Shown here: positions 1 to 10,449 of the stretch, one piece after another | Numbering within the stretch: position 1 is the stretch's first letter | Layout of the letters: each line of letters begins with the position of its first letter | Origin: Ophiura sarsii | Lineage: Eukaryota; Echinodermata; Ophiuroidea; Amphilepidida; Ophiuridae | DNA: 64,000 nucleotides | NCBI GenBank assembly: GCA_035610835.1 | Contig: CM069443.1 | Location: forward strand, 61,140,480-61,204,479 | Direction: 5' to 3' | Made by a program: the position numbers and the translations under genes | The notes under the pieces: generated by a model | Database searches by the model: none | Told to the model about the DNA's origin: nothing | What the model saw: the letters and a program-made list of their open reading frames with translations, nothing else

Positions 1-514
1 ATCGTTAGTTCGTGTTGAGTGGCAGGCATCCGCGCGCGCTATCATGTTCATGAATGTCGACGCTATTTCGAACATAGAGTGCATATAGGTATGTTCATAA
101 AATTTTGAAAATAAAATTATCTCTTTGAAAATGGAATACATGGAAACAAAGTACTTTACAATAAAACAAATGATGGTTCAACCAACCCTACAGGCTGAAT
201 AATAAACAAGTTATAACCATACTAGTAGTTTGCCTCATATTGCTGAAAACTGGGCAAATCATGCACATTTTAAACCATTTTAGGTAAAAAAAGGTTTACT
301 TTCATGATGTCTAGTTGCTTGTGCGGGGCTATATAGACATCAGTGAATACATCCTAGCCACATCGTACTACATCGCTGTCCCGGGATCGCTGTATTCATC
401 TAGAGGTAAACATGGAGTTTTTTACATATTTTGGTCAACTAATTTTCAAAAAAATGTCGCCCTCTGTAGTCAATGATATGAACATCCCTAGCAAAGGCTA
501 TACCTTTTAATAGA
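1..514. other. Unclassified AT-rich sequence
   Basis: No coding potential, tandem structure or recognisable mobile-element end is seen. It leads directly into the 180-bp satellite. Confidence 0.5.
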
Positions 515-2800
515 AAAAATATGTATATTATCGACTCGCACATAGAAACGATCGGTTCTTTAAAAAAAATGAATTATTTATCCATGTATACATTAATATT
601 AATGATATTTGCGTCCATTTTCAAAATGTTGACATTTGTCGGTCAGACTCAGGCCTACTTCATTTTTTTTTTTAAATGCTCATACACGAAAGATATTTTT
701 GTCATGAAATTGATTGCGGCTTGACTTTTTTGTATCATCGATCTCATATGTACCCCAAAAAAATGAATTATTTAACCAAATAATGGTATTTGGGCTAATT
801 TGTCAAATGTTGATATTTGTCGGTCAAGCCGAGAATTTAAAAAAAAATCGTTATGATTTCTATGCGAATGACTTTTTTGTCGGCAAATTGATTGCGGCTT
901 GACTTTTTTGTATCATCGATCTCATACGTACCAAAAAAAATTGAATTATTTAACCAAATAATGGTATTTGGGCAATTTTTTCAAATTTTGATATTTGTCA
1001 GTCAAGCCTAGAATTAAAATGATTTCTATGCAAACAACTTTTTGTCGTCAAATTGATTGCGACTTGACTTTTTTGTATCATCGATCTCATATGTACCCAA
1101 ACAAAATTGAATTATTTAACCAAATAATGGTATTTGGGCTAATTTTTAAAATTTTGATATTGTCGGTCAAGCCTAGAATAAAAAATTAAAAAATCTATGC
1201 GAAAGACTTTTTTGTCGCCAAATTGATTACGGCTTGAGTTTTTTGTATCATCGATCTCATATGTACCCCAAAAAATTGAATTACTTAACCAAATAATGGT
1301 ATTTGGGCTAATTTTTTAAATTTTGATATTTGTCGGTCAAGCCTAGAATGTTAAAAAAAAAATTGTTATGATTTCTATGTGAATTACTTTTTTGTGGTCA
1401 AATTGATTGGGGCTTGACTTTTTGTATCATCGATCTCATATGTACCCAAACAAATTGACTTTATAATAACCAAATAATGGTATTTGGGCTAATTTTTCAA
1501 ATTTTGATATTTGTTGGTCAAGCCTAGAATTTAAACAAAAATAATTATGATTTCTATGCGAATGACTTTTTTGTCGCCAAATTGATTGCGGCTTGACTTT
1601 TTTGCATCATCGATCTCATACGTACCAAAAGAAAATTGAATTATTTAACCAAATAATGGTATTTGGGCTAATTTTTCAAATTTTGATATTTGTCGGTCAA
1701 GCCTAGAATTTAAAAAAAAATTGTTATGATTTCTATGCGAATTACTTTTTTGTGGTCAAATTGATTCCGGCTTGACTTTTTTATATCATCGATGTCATAC
1801 GTACCCAAACAAATTGAATTACTTTAATAACCAAATAATGGTATTTGGGCTAATTTTTCAAATTTTGATATTTGTCGGTCAAGCCTAGAATTTAAACAAA
1901 AATAATTATGATTTCTATGCGAATGACTTTTTTGTCGCCAAATTGATTGCGGCTTGACTTTTTTGCATCATCGATCTCATACGTACCAAAAGAAAATTGA
2001 ATTATTTAACCAAATAATGGTATTTGGGCTAATTTTTCAAATTTTGATATTTGTCGGTCAAGCCTAGAATTTAAAAAAAAATTGTTATGATTTCTATGCG
2101 AATTACTTTTTTGTGGTCAAATTGATTCCGGCTTGACTTTTTTATATCATCGATCTCATACGTACCCAAAACAAATTGAATTACTTTAATAACCAAATAA
2201 TGGTATTTGGGCTAATTTTTCAAATTTTGATATTTGTCGGTCAAGCCTAGAATTTAAAAAAAAATTGTTATGATTTCTATGCGAACAACTTTTTTGTCGT
2301 CAAATTGATTGCGACTTGACTTTTTTTTGTATCATCGATCTCATACGTACCCAAACAAAATTGAATTATTTAAACAAATAATGGTATTTGGGCTAATTTT
2401 TCAAATTTTGATATTTGTCGGTCAAGCCTAGAATTAAAAAAAAATTTGTTATGATTTCTATGCGAATTACTTTTTTGTGGTCAAATTGATTGCGGCTTGA
2501 CTTTTTTATATCATCGATCTCATACGTACCCAAACAAATTGAATTACTTTAATAACCAAATAATGGTATTTGGGCTAATTTTTCAAATTTTGATATTTGT
2601 CGGTCGAGCCTAGAATTTAAACAAAAATAATTATGATTTCTATGCGAATGACTTTTTTGTCGCCAAATTGATTGCGGCTTGATTTTTTTGCATCATCGAT
2701 CTCAAACGTACCAAACGAAAATTGAATTATTTAACCAAATAATGGTATTTGGGCTAATTTTTTAAATTTTGATTTTGTCGGTCAAGCCTAGAACAAATAC
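515..2800. repeat. Satellite array, ~180-bp unit, about 12 copies
   Basis: The phrase CCAAATAATGGTATTTGGGC recurs at about 776, 954, 1120, 1289, 1470, 1649, 1831, 2010, 2193, 2374, 2555 and 2734, a spacing of 166-183 bp. A degenerate unit lies before 776. Each unit also carries TTTGTCGGTCAAGCC and a TCATCGATCTCATA block. Small open frames inside it (521-724, 714-902, 995-1189) are satellite sequence read through, not genes. From 1470 on, two unit types alternate, giving a ~361-bp dimer. Confidence 0.95.
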
Positions 2801-3046
2801 TTAAAGACATTAATCCTATACATAGCTCTTTCACATTTATGAAGCCTACTTGTAGTGCCGCATATAATCATATATCTTCCAAAAAATATGTCAACAGGCA
2901 GAACAAAATAAGTTGACTTCAACATAATACAACTATACACTACACCAAACCCACAAGACCCAGCTAGGTTTTGTCCAAAATCATTTTACCATTCAAATCC
3001 ACCAACCGCCAAACCCGAGAACCGCGAAAGCCGAGAACCGCTCTAG
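2801..3046. other. Spacer between the 180-bp satellite and duplicon A
   Basis: No gene is seen. The stretch 3005-3024 (ACCGCCAAACCCGAGAACCG) matches the reverse complement of about 8135-8154 at 19 of 20 positions. This points to a shared, inverted element end. Confidence 0.4.
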
Positions 3047-3054
3047 TTTCTAAA

Positions 3055-4170
3055 TTAAAAATGATCTAGAAACATCTGTTTAGTTTATAACCTTCAATCG
3101 GTCGAAAAAAATCGTCTTATTTTGGATATTTAAGAAAATATCAACCTCAACCCAATACGTGCAAAAAAATATCAAAATTTGAAAAGTGATCTAGAAACAT
3201 CTGTTAAGTTTATATATGACTTCTATTATGTCTTATTACCTTCAATCTGTCGAAAAAACCGTCTTATTGTCGATATTTAAGAAAATTTCAACCTCAGCCC
3301 AATACGTGCACAAAAAAAAAAGTTTTTGAAAAATGATCTAGACACATCTGTTTAGTGTATATATGACTTCTATTATTACTTATTACCTTCATTCCGTCGA
3401 AAAAAACCGTCTTATTATCTATATTAAGAAAATATCAACCTCAGCCCAATACGTGCAAAAAAAACCACAACAACAATGATCTAGAAACATCTGTTTAGTT
3501 GATATATGACTTCTATTATGTCATATTACCTTCAATCTGTCGAAAAAACCGTCTTATTGTTGATATTTTAGAAAATTTCAACCTCAGCCCAATACGTGCA
3601 AAAAATATATTTTTGAAAAATGATCTAGAAACATCTGTTTAGTTTATATATGTCTTCTATTATGTCATATTACCTTCAATCTGTCGAAAAAACCGTCTTA
3701 TTGTTGATATTTAAGAAAATTTCAACCTCAGCCCAATACGTGCACAAAAAAAAAATTTGTTTAGTTTATATATGACTTCTATTATGTCTTATTACCTTCA
3801 ATCGGTCGAAAAAAATCGTCTTATTTTGGATATTTAAGAAAATATCAACCTCAGCCCAATACGTGCAAAAAAAATGTAAAAAAAAAAATGATCTAGTAAC
3901 ATCTGTTTAGTTTATATATGACTTCTATTATGTCTTATTACCTTCAATATGTCGAAAAAAACCGTCTTATTATCTATATTTAATAAAATATCAACCTCAG
4001 CCCAATACGTGCAAAAGAAGAAAATAAATTGAAAAATGATCTAGAAACATCTGTTTAGTTTATATATGACTTCTATTATGTCTTATAACCTTCAATCTGT
4101 CGAAAAAATCGTCTTGTTACCTATATTTAAGTAACCTAAGCCCAATACGTGCATTTTTTTGTTCAACTTT
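3055..4170. repeat. Satellite array, ~145-bp unit, about 8 copies (duplicon A copy 1)
   Basis: ATGATCTAGAAACATCTG or a close variant recurs at about 3061, 3186, 3333, 3476, 3620, 3888 and 4036, with one truncated unit near 3766. Each unit ends TCAACCTCAGCCCAATACG followed by TGCA and an A-run. That terminal motif returns inverted in the hairpin at 4815-4863. Confidence 0.93.
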
Positions 4171-4760
4171 TCATGTCGAGTCAATTGTTGGACGATTTAA
4201 TATTTCAGAGGGAGGGTGTAAGTTAAAGGAAAGATATTTATAGCTGAATTTAATATTAATTATTATAGGGGCATGGTTATGTCGGGACGAAATGGACGTA
4301 GGTCGAGATCAGTAGCTTATGATTTAAATATTTCAGAGGGAGGGTGTAAGTTAAATTAAAGAGATTTACAGCTGAATTTAATATTACTGATTATAGGGGC
4401 ATGGGTATGTCGGGACGAATTGGACGTAGGTCGAGTTCAGTAGCTTATGATTTAAATTTTAAGAGGGAGGGTGTAAGTTAAATTAAAGAGATTTAAAGCT
4501 GAATTTAATATTACTGATTATAGGAGCATGGGTATGTCGGGACGATTTGGACGTAGGTCGAGTTCAGTAGCTTATGATTTAAATTTTCAGAGGGAGGGTG
4601 CTTTATTACTGGAATAGCTTCAACATAACATTATTGACCATTTACAGCCATTTTAACATTTGGACCAAATTACTTCTGGTCGAATCAAGCAGGGTCGACT
4701 AAACATAGGCATTGTTTGAAGCTTTCAGAGGGAGAGTGGTTGCCTAATAGAATATTTTCA
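4171..4760. repeat. Tandem repeat, ~127-bp unit, 4-5 copies (duplicon A copy 1)
   Basis: CAGAGGGAGGGTG or a close variant occurs at about 4206, 4334, 4461 and 4588. A divergent fifth unit lies at about 4727. Units share TATGTCGGGACGA and GGACGTAGGTCGAG. The array directly follows the 145-bp satellite, and this order is kept in copy 2. Confidence 0.9.
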
Positions 4761-4814
4761 AAATTTAGAGTTCAATTTTTTAATAATTTATTTGTCATTT
4801 TTTTTTCTATTTGA

Positions 4815-4863
4815 GCCCAATACGTGCACATTTGCACGTATTGGGCTTTTGCACGTATTGGGC
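4815..4863. repeat. Compound hairpin GCCCAATACGTGCA / TGCACGTATTGGGC
   Basis: One GCCCAATACGTGCA is followed by two inverted copies (GCACGTATTGGGC). The result is a near-perfect ~13-bp stem plus a spare arm. The motif is the terminal motif of every ~145-bp satellite unit upstream. Confidence 0.88.
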
Positions 4864-4915
4864 AGTAACAGTTGTCTGCAGACGACCTTCAAAAAAAATT
4901 CACAAAATGTTTCAA

Positions 4916-5331
4916 CCGTCCACAACGAACCAGGTGCAAAGTGGCAGTTTGCCAAATGCCAATACAACACATTTTGTCAAAAAAAGTCAAACATTTTGAA
5001 ATTGAGATTGTTTGAAAATCGTGTTGGTAAAACCCTTTTTAATCACTCTAGAAAATGTCAGAATGATATACGGGTCAAAAAATGGTGAAATTCTTGTATT
5101 TCCAGGAGTAGTAGTACTTCAAACCTATCTAATTGGCATCTTTAAAGTCATTTTTCTCAAAATGACCCCTTTGAGAGTCGAGTGGTACATCGGCTAATAA
5201 CTTGAAAACTGGTTGTCCCGAATAAGGCAAGTAAGGTATCATTTTAAAGCTAAATGTTTGTTCTCTAAAGATATGCATATATAACTCCAAAAGTCAAATT
5301 TGCTACTTTGCACCTGGTTCGTGGTGGATGG
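4916..5331. mobile_element. ~415-bp MITE with ~27-bp inverted ends (copy 1)
   Basis: The left end CCGTCCACAACGAACCAGG mirrors the right end CCTGGTTCGTGGTGGATGG, and both continue into GTGCAAAGT. The partial third copy of duplicon A (27368-27385) runs straight across this point without the insert. A 3-bp TCA flank on both sides may be the target duplication. No transposase is encoded. The small frames at 4788-5197 are shadows. Confidence 0.75.
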
Positions 5332-6829
5332 TCACATGTCAATTTTATTGAATTGCATTACTATTATATTTGGAATTAATAGGAGAAATTCATTGAAAAA
5401 AGTTAAGGTGCTGGATTATATGAGGGTTTCGAAAGCTTTAACAGCAATTCAAACTCGTCAAAACCCCAATGTTTGAGAAGTAACTTACTTCTTTCCATAC
5501 AACCCGTTCTTGATTATAAAACTTTTTGTTCTTATCATCAGTGACGGATAGACCTGATTAATAGAGAAGATTTCTGTAAATGGTGTCACTGCAATAGTAC
5601 CAACCGTACTTACCCTTGTCCTTAGTTGCACTTAGAACGCTGGGAATCGTAGTGAGAAACAAAAACAGTATAACGAATTGTATCCCCGTAATACGCATAT
5701 GGCATATTTAAATCTTTGGTGACGCATGAGCATGATGAGCAAAGGTAACTGAGAACCCCTGAATTAAAATAGGTTATGCAGGAACACGTATTTAGGTTTT
5801 CCAAAGTCTTGTTTTCTATGTGCATGGTTGTCCTCAGTGGTATGGTTATCCTAGACTGTATCCTTCATGTCTCCTATGAGGGTGCTCAGAATGTGAAGAC
5901 TGAAATATATAAGATACAGTACCAAAAGTGTGCGCTGATAAACTCGTGAATAAACATGAGCTTATTCATGCACCATAACTCCACAGTGCGCCGCTAATCC
6001 ACGCACCATCACGCCACAGTGAGCCGTTAGTTTTACGCGGCGTTGTACACCGCGTGACGCGATAGAGCGCATATTTTCCTCCTGTGGCGCGGCGTGACGA
6101 TCGTTCGACGCACTGCATTTTATTCGTTTGTATATTCATATATGGTAACTACTCGTGGTATTCTACGAGTAACCGCACACTTTTCGCCGTGTTCTTTTCC
6201 AGTCCTTCGATTTGGTCCGCCTATTTAAAGATGGCGGCCATATATATAGAGGAAGGCGGGGACCCAGTCTATGGTTATCCCATGCCATAGCCCGTGGGAC
6301 ACATGGATTACAATTATCATAATGCATCTAAATGGCCACAGATGCCTTCTACTAAATATGTTTCCTGTTTACTATCGAATAACCTTGAAAACCATAGATG
6401 ACTTGTTACACGAAAAATCGTACAAGTATCGACCGATACTGGCAACCTTTATGTTCCAGCATGAAGTAATTGCTACCGTATCAATTGCCATGGGGAGTAC
6501 ATGTAGAATGTATAGTACCGTAAACTGTTAGTTCCGATACATTTCCAGTTATCCAAAATCAAGGACGTTTTTAACTTTTAAAAAGTTTCCATCAATTGAA
6601 TAATTAAATAAATACCTTCTAATCAACCTCATCTGAACGATGATTGTCATTCCTTAAAGACCTTTTTTCGTGAAGAATGTGGCAGCAGTTTGATTATCCC
6701 AAACTTTTCCAAACTCCATTTACACTAGGACGTATTCATGTATGCAAATGCATAAGGGAAAATAATGCAGGCAAAACTCAGAATCTATAACCAAATTGTG
6801 TATCCCTGCGGTATTATAGGTACCAGGTC
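5332..6829. other. Duplicon A body, non-coding
   Basis: Present also at about 16714-18950 and, up to 6073, at 27380-28016. It holds a GC-richer block at 5930-6080 with short palindromic pieces, for example around ACGCGGCG and the TTCATG/CATGAA region. It has no reading frame with family resemblance. The stretch 6320-6420 has a diverged relative at about 54160-54245. Confidence 0.6.
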
Positions 6830-7495
6830 AATGCATATTATGTCGAATTTAATTTGCAACCTACTTAAGGAAGTTAGAATATGTGGTGGGTCGTGATATT
6901 CGGACTAGGCCCCGGAGAGAACAACGTCAATTTCTAGTTGTGAATCTCATATTATTAATGTATTACGACAGAATGAACGTAACGGTTGACTTTCGTAATC
7001 TGGTGATTGGGCGCACTTGTATTTCTTTTATTTGAAATGTTATTTTTCCTGCGTATGTTTCCTTCACTACCGTGCTTCATGATTCACAAGGTGAATAATG
7101 CCATCTTGCCTCAAGGAGAACCGTATGGACGTCTCTTCAGAACACAATTGTATAACCACAGGCTGAACCATCCACGAGTTCGTATTGATATCTTACTAGG
7201 GGTTATTGCTTTAAGGCCAACTAAACACTATCCTAATTTTTCGTGGCATTTGTATTTATGTCCATCTGTTACAAGCTTTCATAATCTAATACTACTGCTG
7301 ACGATATGTTGACGACATGTTTTGAGTCGTGACTACATTACGAAATAGCTATGCGTGAGTCCCGGAGTGGGTGCTGTTATACTGCAAATAGTTCCGAGGT
7401 CCCAAAACGTCGTAATCTACCCAATTTCAGCTACGATCTCGAGTTTCATACCTGTTCTGGCTCGAGGTGACTGACGTTAAGCCTCCACAGATCAG
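6830..7495. repeat. Left arm of a long inverted repeat (copy 1)
   Basis: Read in reverse complement, this stretch aligns with 10450-11850 once the MITE at 11008-11689 is skipped. For example, GTGATTGGGCGCACTTGTAT here pairs with AAGTGCGCCAAATTACCAGA at about 10946. The arms are diverged but co-linear, about 0.67-0.72 kb long, with a loop of about 2.95 kb. Confidence 0.8.
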
Positions 7496-8164
7496 CTTCT
7501 TGCCATTTTGTTGATATTGTTGGTGTTTCATTACCTGTCACCGGATACAAAACGCTATGGAGTTAATTTCTGAAAGACGCGCAAATGTGACTTATTGGAA
7601 ATAAAATATGTACATGTACACAATTTTGACAATAATATGACCATCTAACGTAACTATTTATGAAATGTTGGAGCATTGTGATTACAAAGTACGTTTTATA
7701 GGTTGAACTGATTTATATCAAGAACATTTAGGCATCGATAGATGTTACTATGACTATGCTAACGACGAGTGTTGCAAAGTCACTCTATTACGTTATTGGA
7801 GGATTATCTTTTAACTGGTGCCAACATCTCTGCAACATGTCAGGGAGATAATTTCGTCGGTGGTATTACATAGTGGCGTATCGTCTGTCTCCGTGGTATA
7901 ACATAGTGACATACGGTAAACGTTTATATCAGTTATTATTTTGGAATATCGTTTGATTAAAGGTATATTCAGTAATGTCTTGGAGGCTGCGCCTCCAATT
8001 TTGATACAAATTGGGATTTGTACACTGTTACAATTGTATTATATGTATGAACTTACACTTTTAAGGATTACAATAAAACAGCAATTCCAATACTAATATA
8101 GTATTCTAATCTACTAGGCGGTCACCCGGGTTTGGCGGTTCTCGGGTTTGGTGGTTTGAAGAAT
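7496..8164. other. Duplicon A body between arm and DR1 array
   Basis: Non-coding. The part up to about 7960 is found inverted at 29936-30400. The segment 8118-8155 carries the CGGTTCTCGGGTTTGG block that resembles 3005-3024 in inverse. Confidence 0.55.
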
Positions 8165-9060
8165 GCATGCATAAAGCCCGATCGGACAAACTTTGAAAAT
8201 TCGACCCTTAGACGACCTTTGACCCCGGACGAACCAAGAAAAGCAAAGCCGTTTTATTTTTTCCACGCTCGACTCGTATTCGGGCTTCCCATCACCGAGT
8301 TTAAGCCCGATCGGACAAACTTTGAAAATTCGACCCCTAGACGACCTTTGACCCCGGAAGACCCGACAAACGCTAACCCGTTTTATTTTTGCCACGCTCG
8401 CCTCGCATCGAGCATTGTGATCACCGAGTTTAAGCACGATCCGACCAACTTCAAAAAATTGACCCCTAGATGACCTTTGACCTCGTATGCTCTAGCGAAT
8501 GCGAACTTGCTCTTGCGGGGACCGAACAAACAGATCACCGAGTTTCTCATCACCGAGTTTAAGCCCGATCGGACAAACTTTAAAAATTCGACCCCTAGAT
8601 GACCTTTGACCCCGGACGACCCAAGAAAAGCAAAGGCATTTTATTTTTTCCACGCTCGACTCGCATTCGGGCTTCCCATCCCCGAGTTTAAGCCCGATCG
8701 GACAAACTTTGAAAATTCGACCCTTAGACGACCTTTGACCCTGGACGACCCAAGAAAAGCAAAGCCGTGTTATTTTTTCCACCGAGTTTAAGCCCGATCG
8801 GACAAACTTTGAAAATTCGACCCCTAGACGACCTTTGACCCCGGAAGACCCGACAAACGCTAACCCGTTTTATTTTTGCCACGCTCGCCTCGCATCGAGC
8901 ATTGCGATCACCGAGTTTAAGCACGATCCGACCAACTTCAAAAAGTTGACCCCTAGATGACCTTTGACCTCGTACGCTCTAGCAAATGCAAACTTGCTCT
9001 TGCGGGGACCGAGCTGCACCCACCCACCGAGTTTGAACGCCGCCCGACCCCGGAAATGCG
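8165..9060. repeat. Tandem array, ~130-bp unit with DR1-like sites (copy 1)
   Basis: GCCCGATCGGACAAACTTT or a variant recurs about every 130 bp. Each unit contains GACCTTTGACC, at 8214, 8343, 8472, 8601, 8730, 8830 and 8960. Two sites (8471 and 8959) read TGACCTTTGACCT, which is exactly the reverse complement of the DR1 nuclear-receptor element AGGTCAAAGGTCA. Open frames on both strands (8114-8437, 8132-8473, 8492-8782 and 8724-8924) arise from the unit repeating nearly in phase and are not genes. Confidence 0.9.
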
Positions 9061-9073
9061 ACGAAAAAGCGCG

Positions 9074-9110
9074 CACAGACAGACAGACACACAGACAAAC
9101 AGACAGAGTG
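9074..9110. repeat. CAGA-type microsatellite (copy 1)
   Basis: Imperfect ACAGACAGACAGACACACAG run, directly following the DR1 array. It is repeated in copy 2 at about 21344-21388, where it is longer. Confidence 0.9.
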
Positions 9111-10449
9111 TAGCGTATTATAATACAGATGGCTTATATAAGAATGGGGAGCATATAGGGGTTGTGTGGTTCCGGTCTAGTCTGACATGGGATTTTATAT
9201 CAAAATGTTCTTTGAAGTTGGTAGAATTAAAACCTAAGTGGACGTCCTTGCCAACTTGAATGGTTGATTAACCTTGACCTTGATTTAGGGTACAAGCTAA
9301 GAGTTGCCCTCATGTAGTTTCGGCATTCTGATTGGCTAAGACTTATTTGTGACGTACTCTTGAAACTACTTGGGCACTATTGTCAACCATTAGGGGTGAG
9401 CAATTATATATTATTATACTGACTTCCTCACAGTAAGAATCAAAAGTGTCCGATAAACCGAAGCAAATTTCCAATACATGGGATTGCAACTCGATACTGA
9501 CGAAATCTTAACAATAGGGAAAGGGTTAGCAATTGGCATTGAATTGAACAACGTTGACGCTATAAAGCAAAAGCGTATTGTTACGGGGCGTTATGGGGCG
9601 TTCTTTGAGTCGAGTAAATGTAGATATGGTAGTCGGCAGAGTAATATTTGGCCTCAACAAGCATCAATGACAATCAGACTGAGACAAATGCGATTATGTT
9701 CATTAACAATGCATTTAAGGAATTGTTACCGTATAAGTCGTCCGTACAAGTCACTTATACGTAGCAGCCATACGTACTGGTTTCTTACTGCGGCCTAACC
9801 AGAACAAAACCAGTATCTAAAGATAATCATTATGATTGGCTATTATTGTTGTTTCTGCTTACAAAAAAGCATCAAAACTTGATTATAACAATGAGTATAC
9901 GTTGAAATATCATCGCTATTTATTGACACCAGACGATGGCTAGTATCGTCAGAACACACACCAGCAACAGGAAATAAAAACCCGTCGAGATCCACCGTAC
10001 AGTATCCGCGCCGTGCTTCTTGAAAAGCCGTACATTTCACTAATATTAAATTGCAATTAATTCAAATGTCATATGTCAGAGGGAAAAAAACACTGTGTAT
10101 AGTATAAATTAAATTTCCCATGTTTAAATTGATAAAACAAAGTCATTTGTTACAAAAATAAAGACACAAAGCCATTATACCAACGCCTTAGACCACTCGG
10201 CCATGCTAATAGATACAGTTTTCGGTGGCGAAAAATTATCAACTACCAAATACTTATTTGAATGTCGTTATTTCCCCAATAATCATAAAACTATAATATA
10301 AGGCCTGAATAGCGTCAAGTATTATATATTATTGCCTATAACTATCGCTTTTTTACCAGTGTGTATGTAATACAATTGTAAAAATGTAGAAATCCCGGCT
10401 TTTATCCTAATTGAGGGGGCAGATTTCAATACATCTCTTAGTATCCCTT
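9111..10449. other. Duplicon A body; MITE-like end and tRNA A-box remnant
   Basis: Non-coding. About 9728-9799 contains CTTATACGTAGCAG and CATACGTACTGGTTT, which resemble the ends of the MITE at 58558-58836. At 10184-10203 the minus strand reads TGGCCGAGTGGTCTAAGGCG, a very good Leu/Ser-type tRNA A-box. No B-box follows, so it is a remnant. The same features occur at 22010-22080 and 22464-22483. Confidence 0.5.

Noticed and set aside
7007..7312. 101-residue frame conserved at 19147-19452
   Set aside because: The match reflects recent duplication of the whole segment. The frame has no known domain, no splice context, and part of it is the arm of an inverted repeat.
8114..8924. Overlapping ~100-residue frames on both strands with repeated KLGDGKPECESSVEK-like text
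   Set aside because: They are read-through of the ~130-bp tandem array, open on both strands because of unit length and composition.
10184..10203. tRNA-Leu/Ser-like A-box
   Set aside because: No B-box or acceptor pairing follows; it is a SINE or tRNA remnant, not a tRNA gene.
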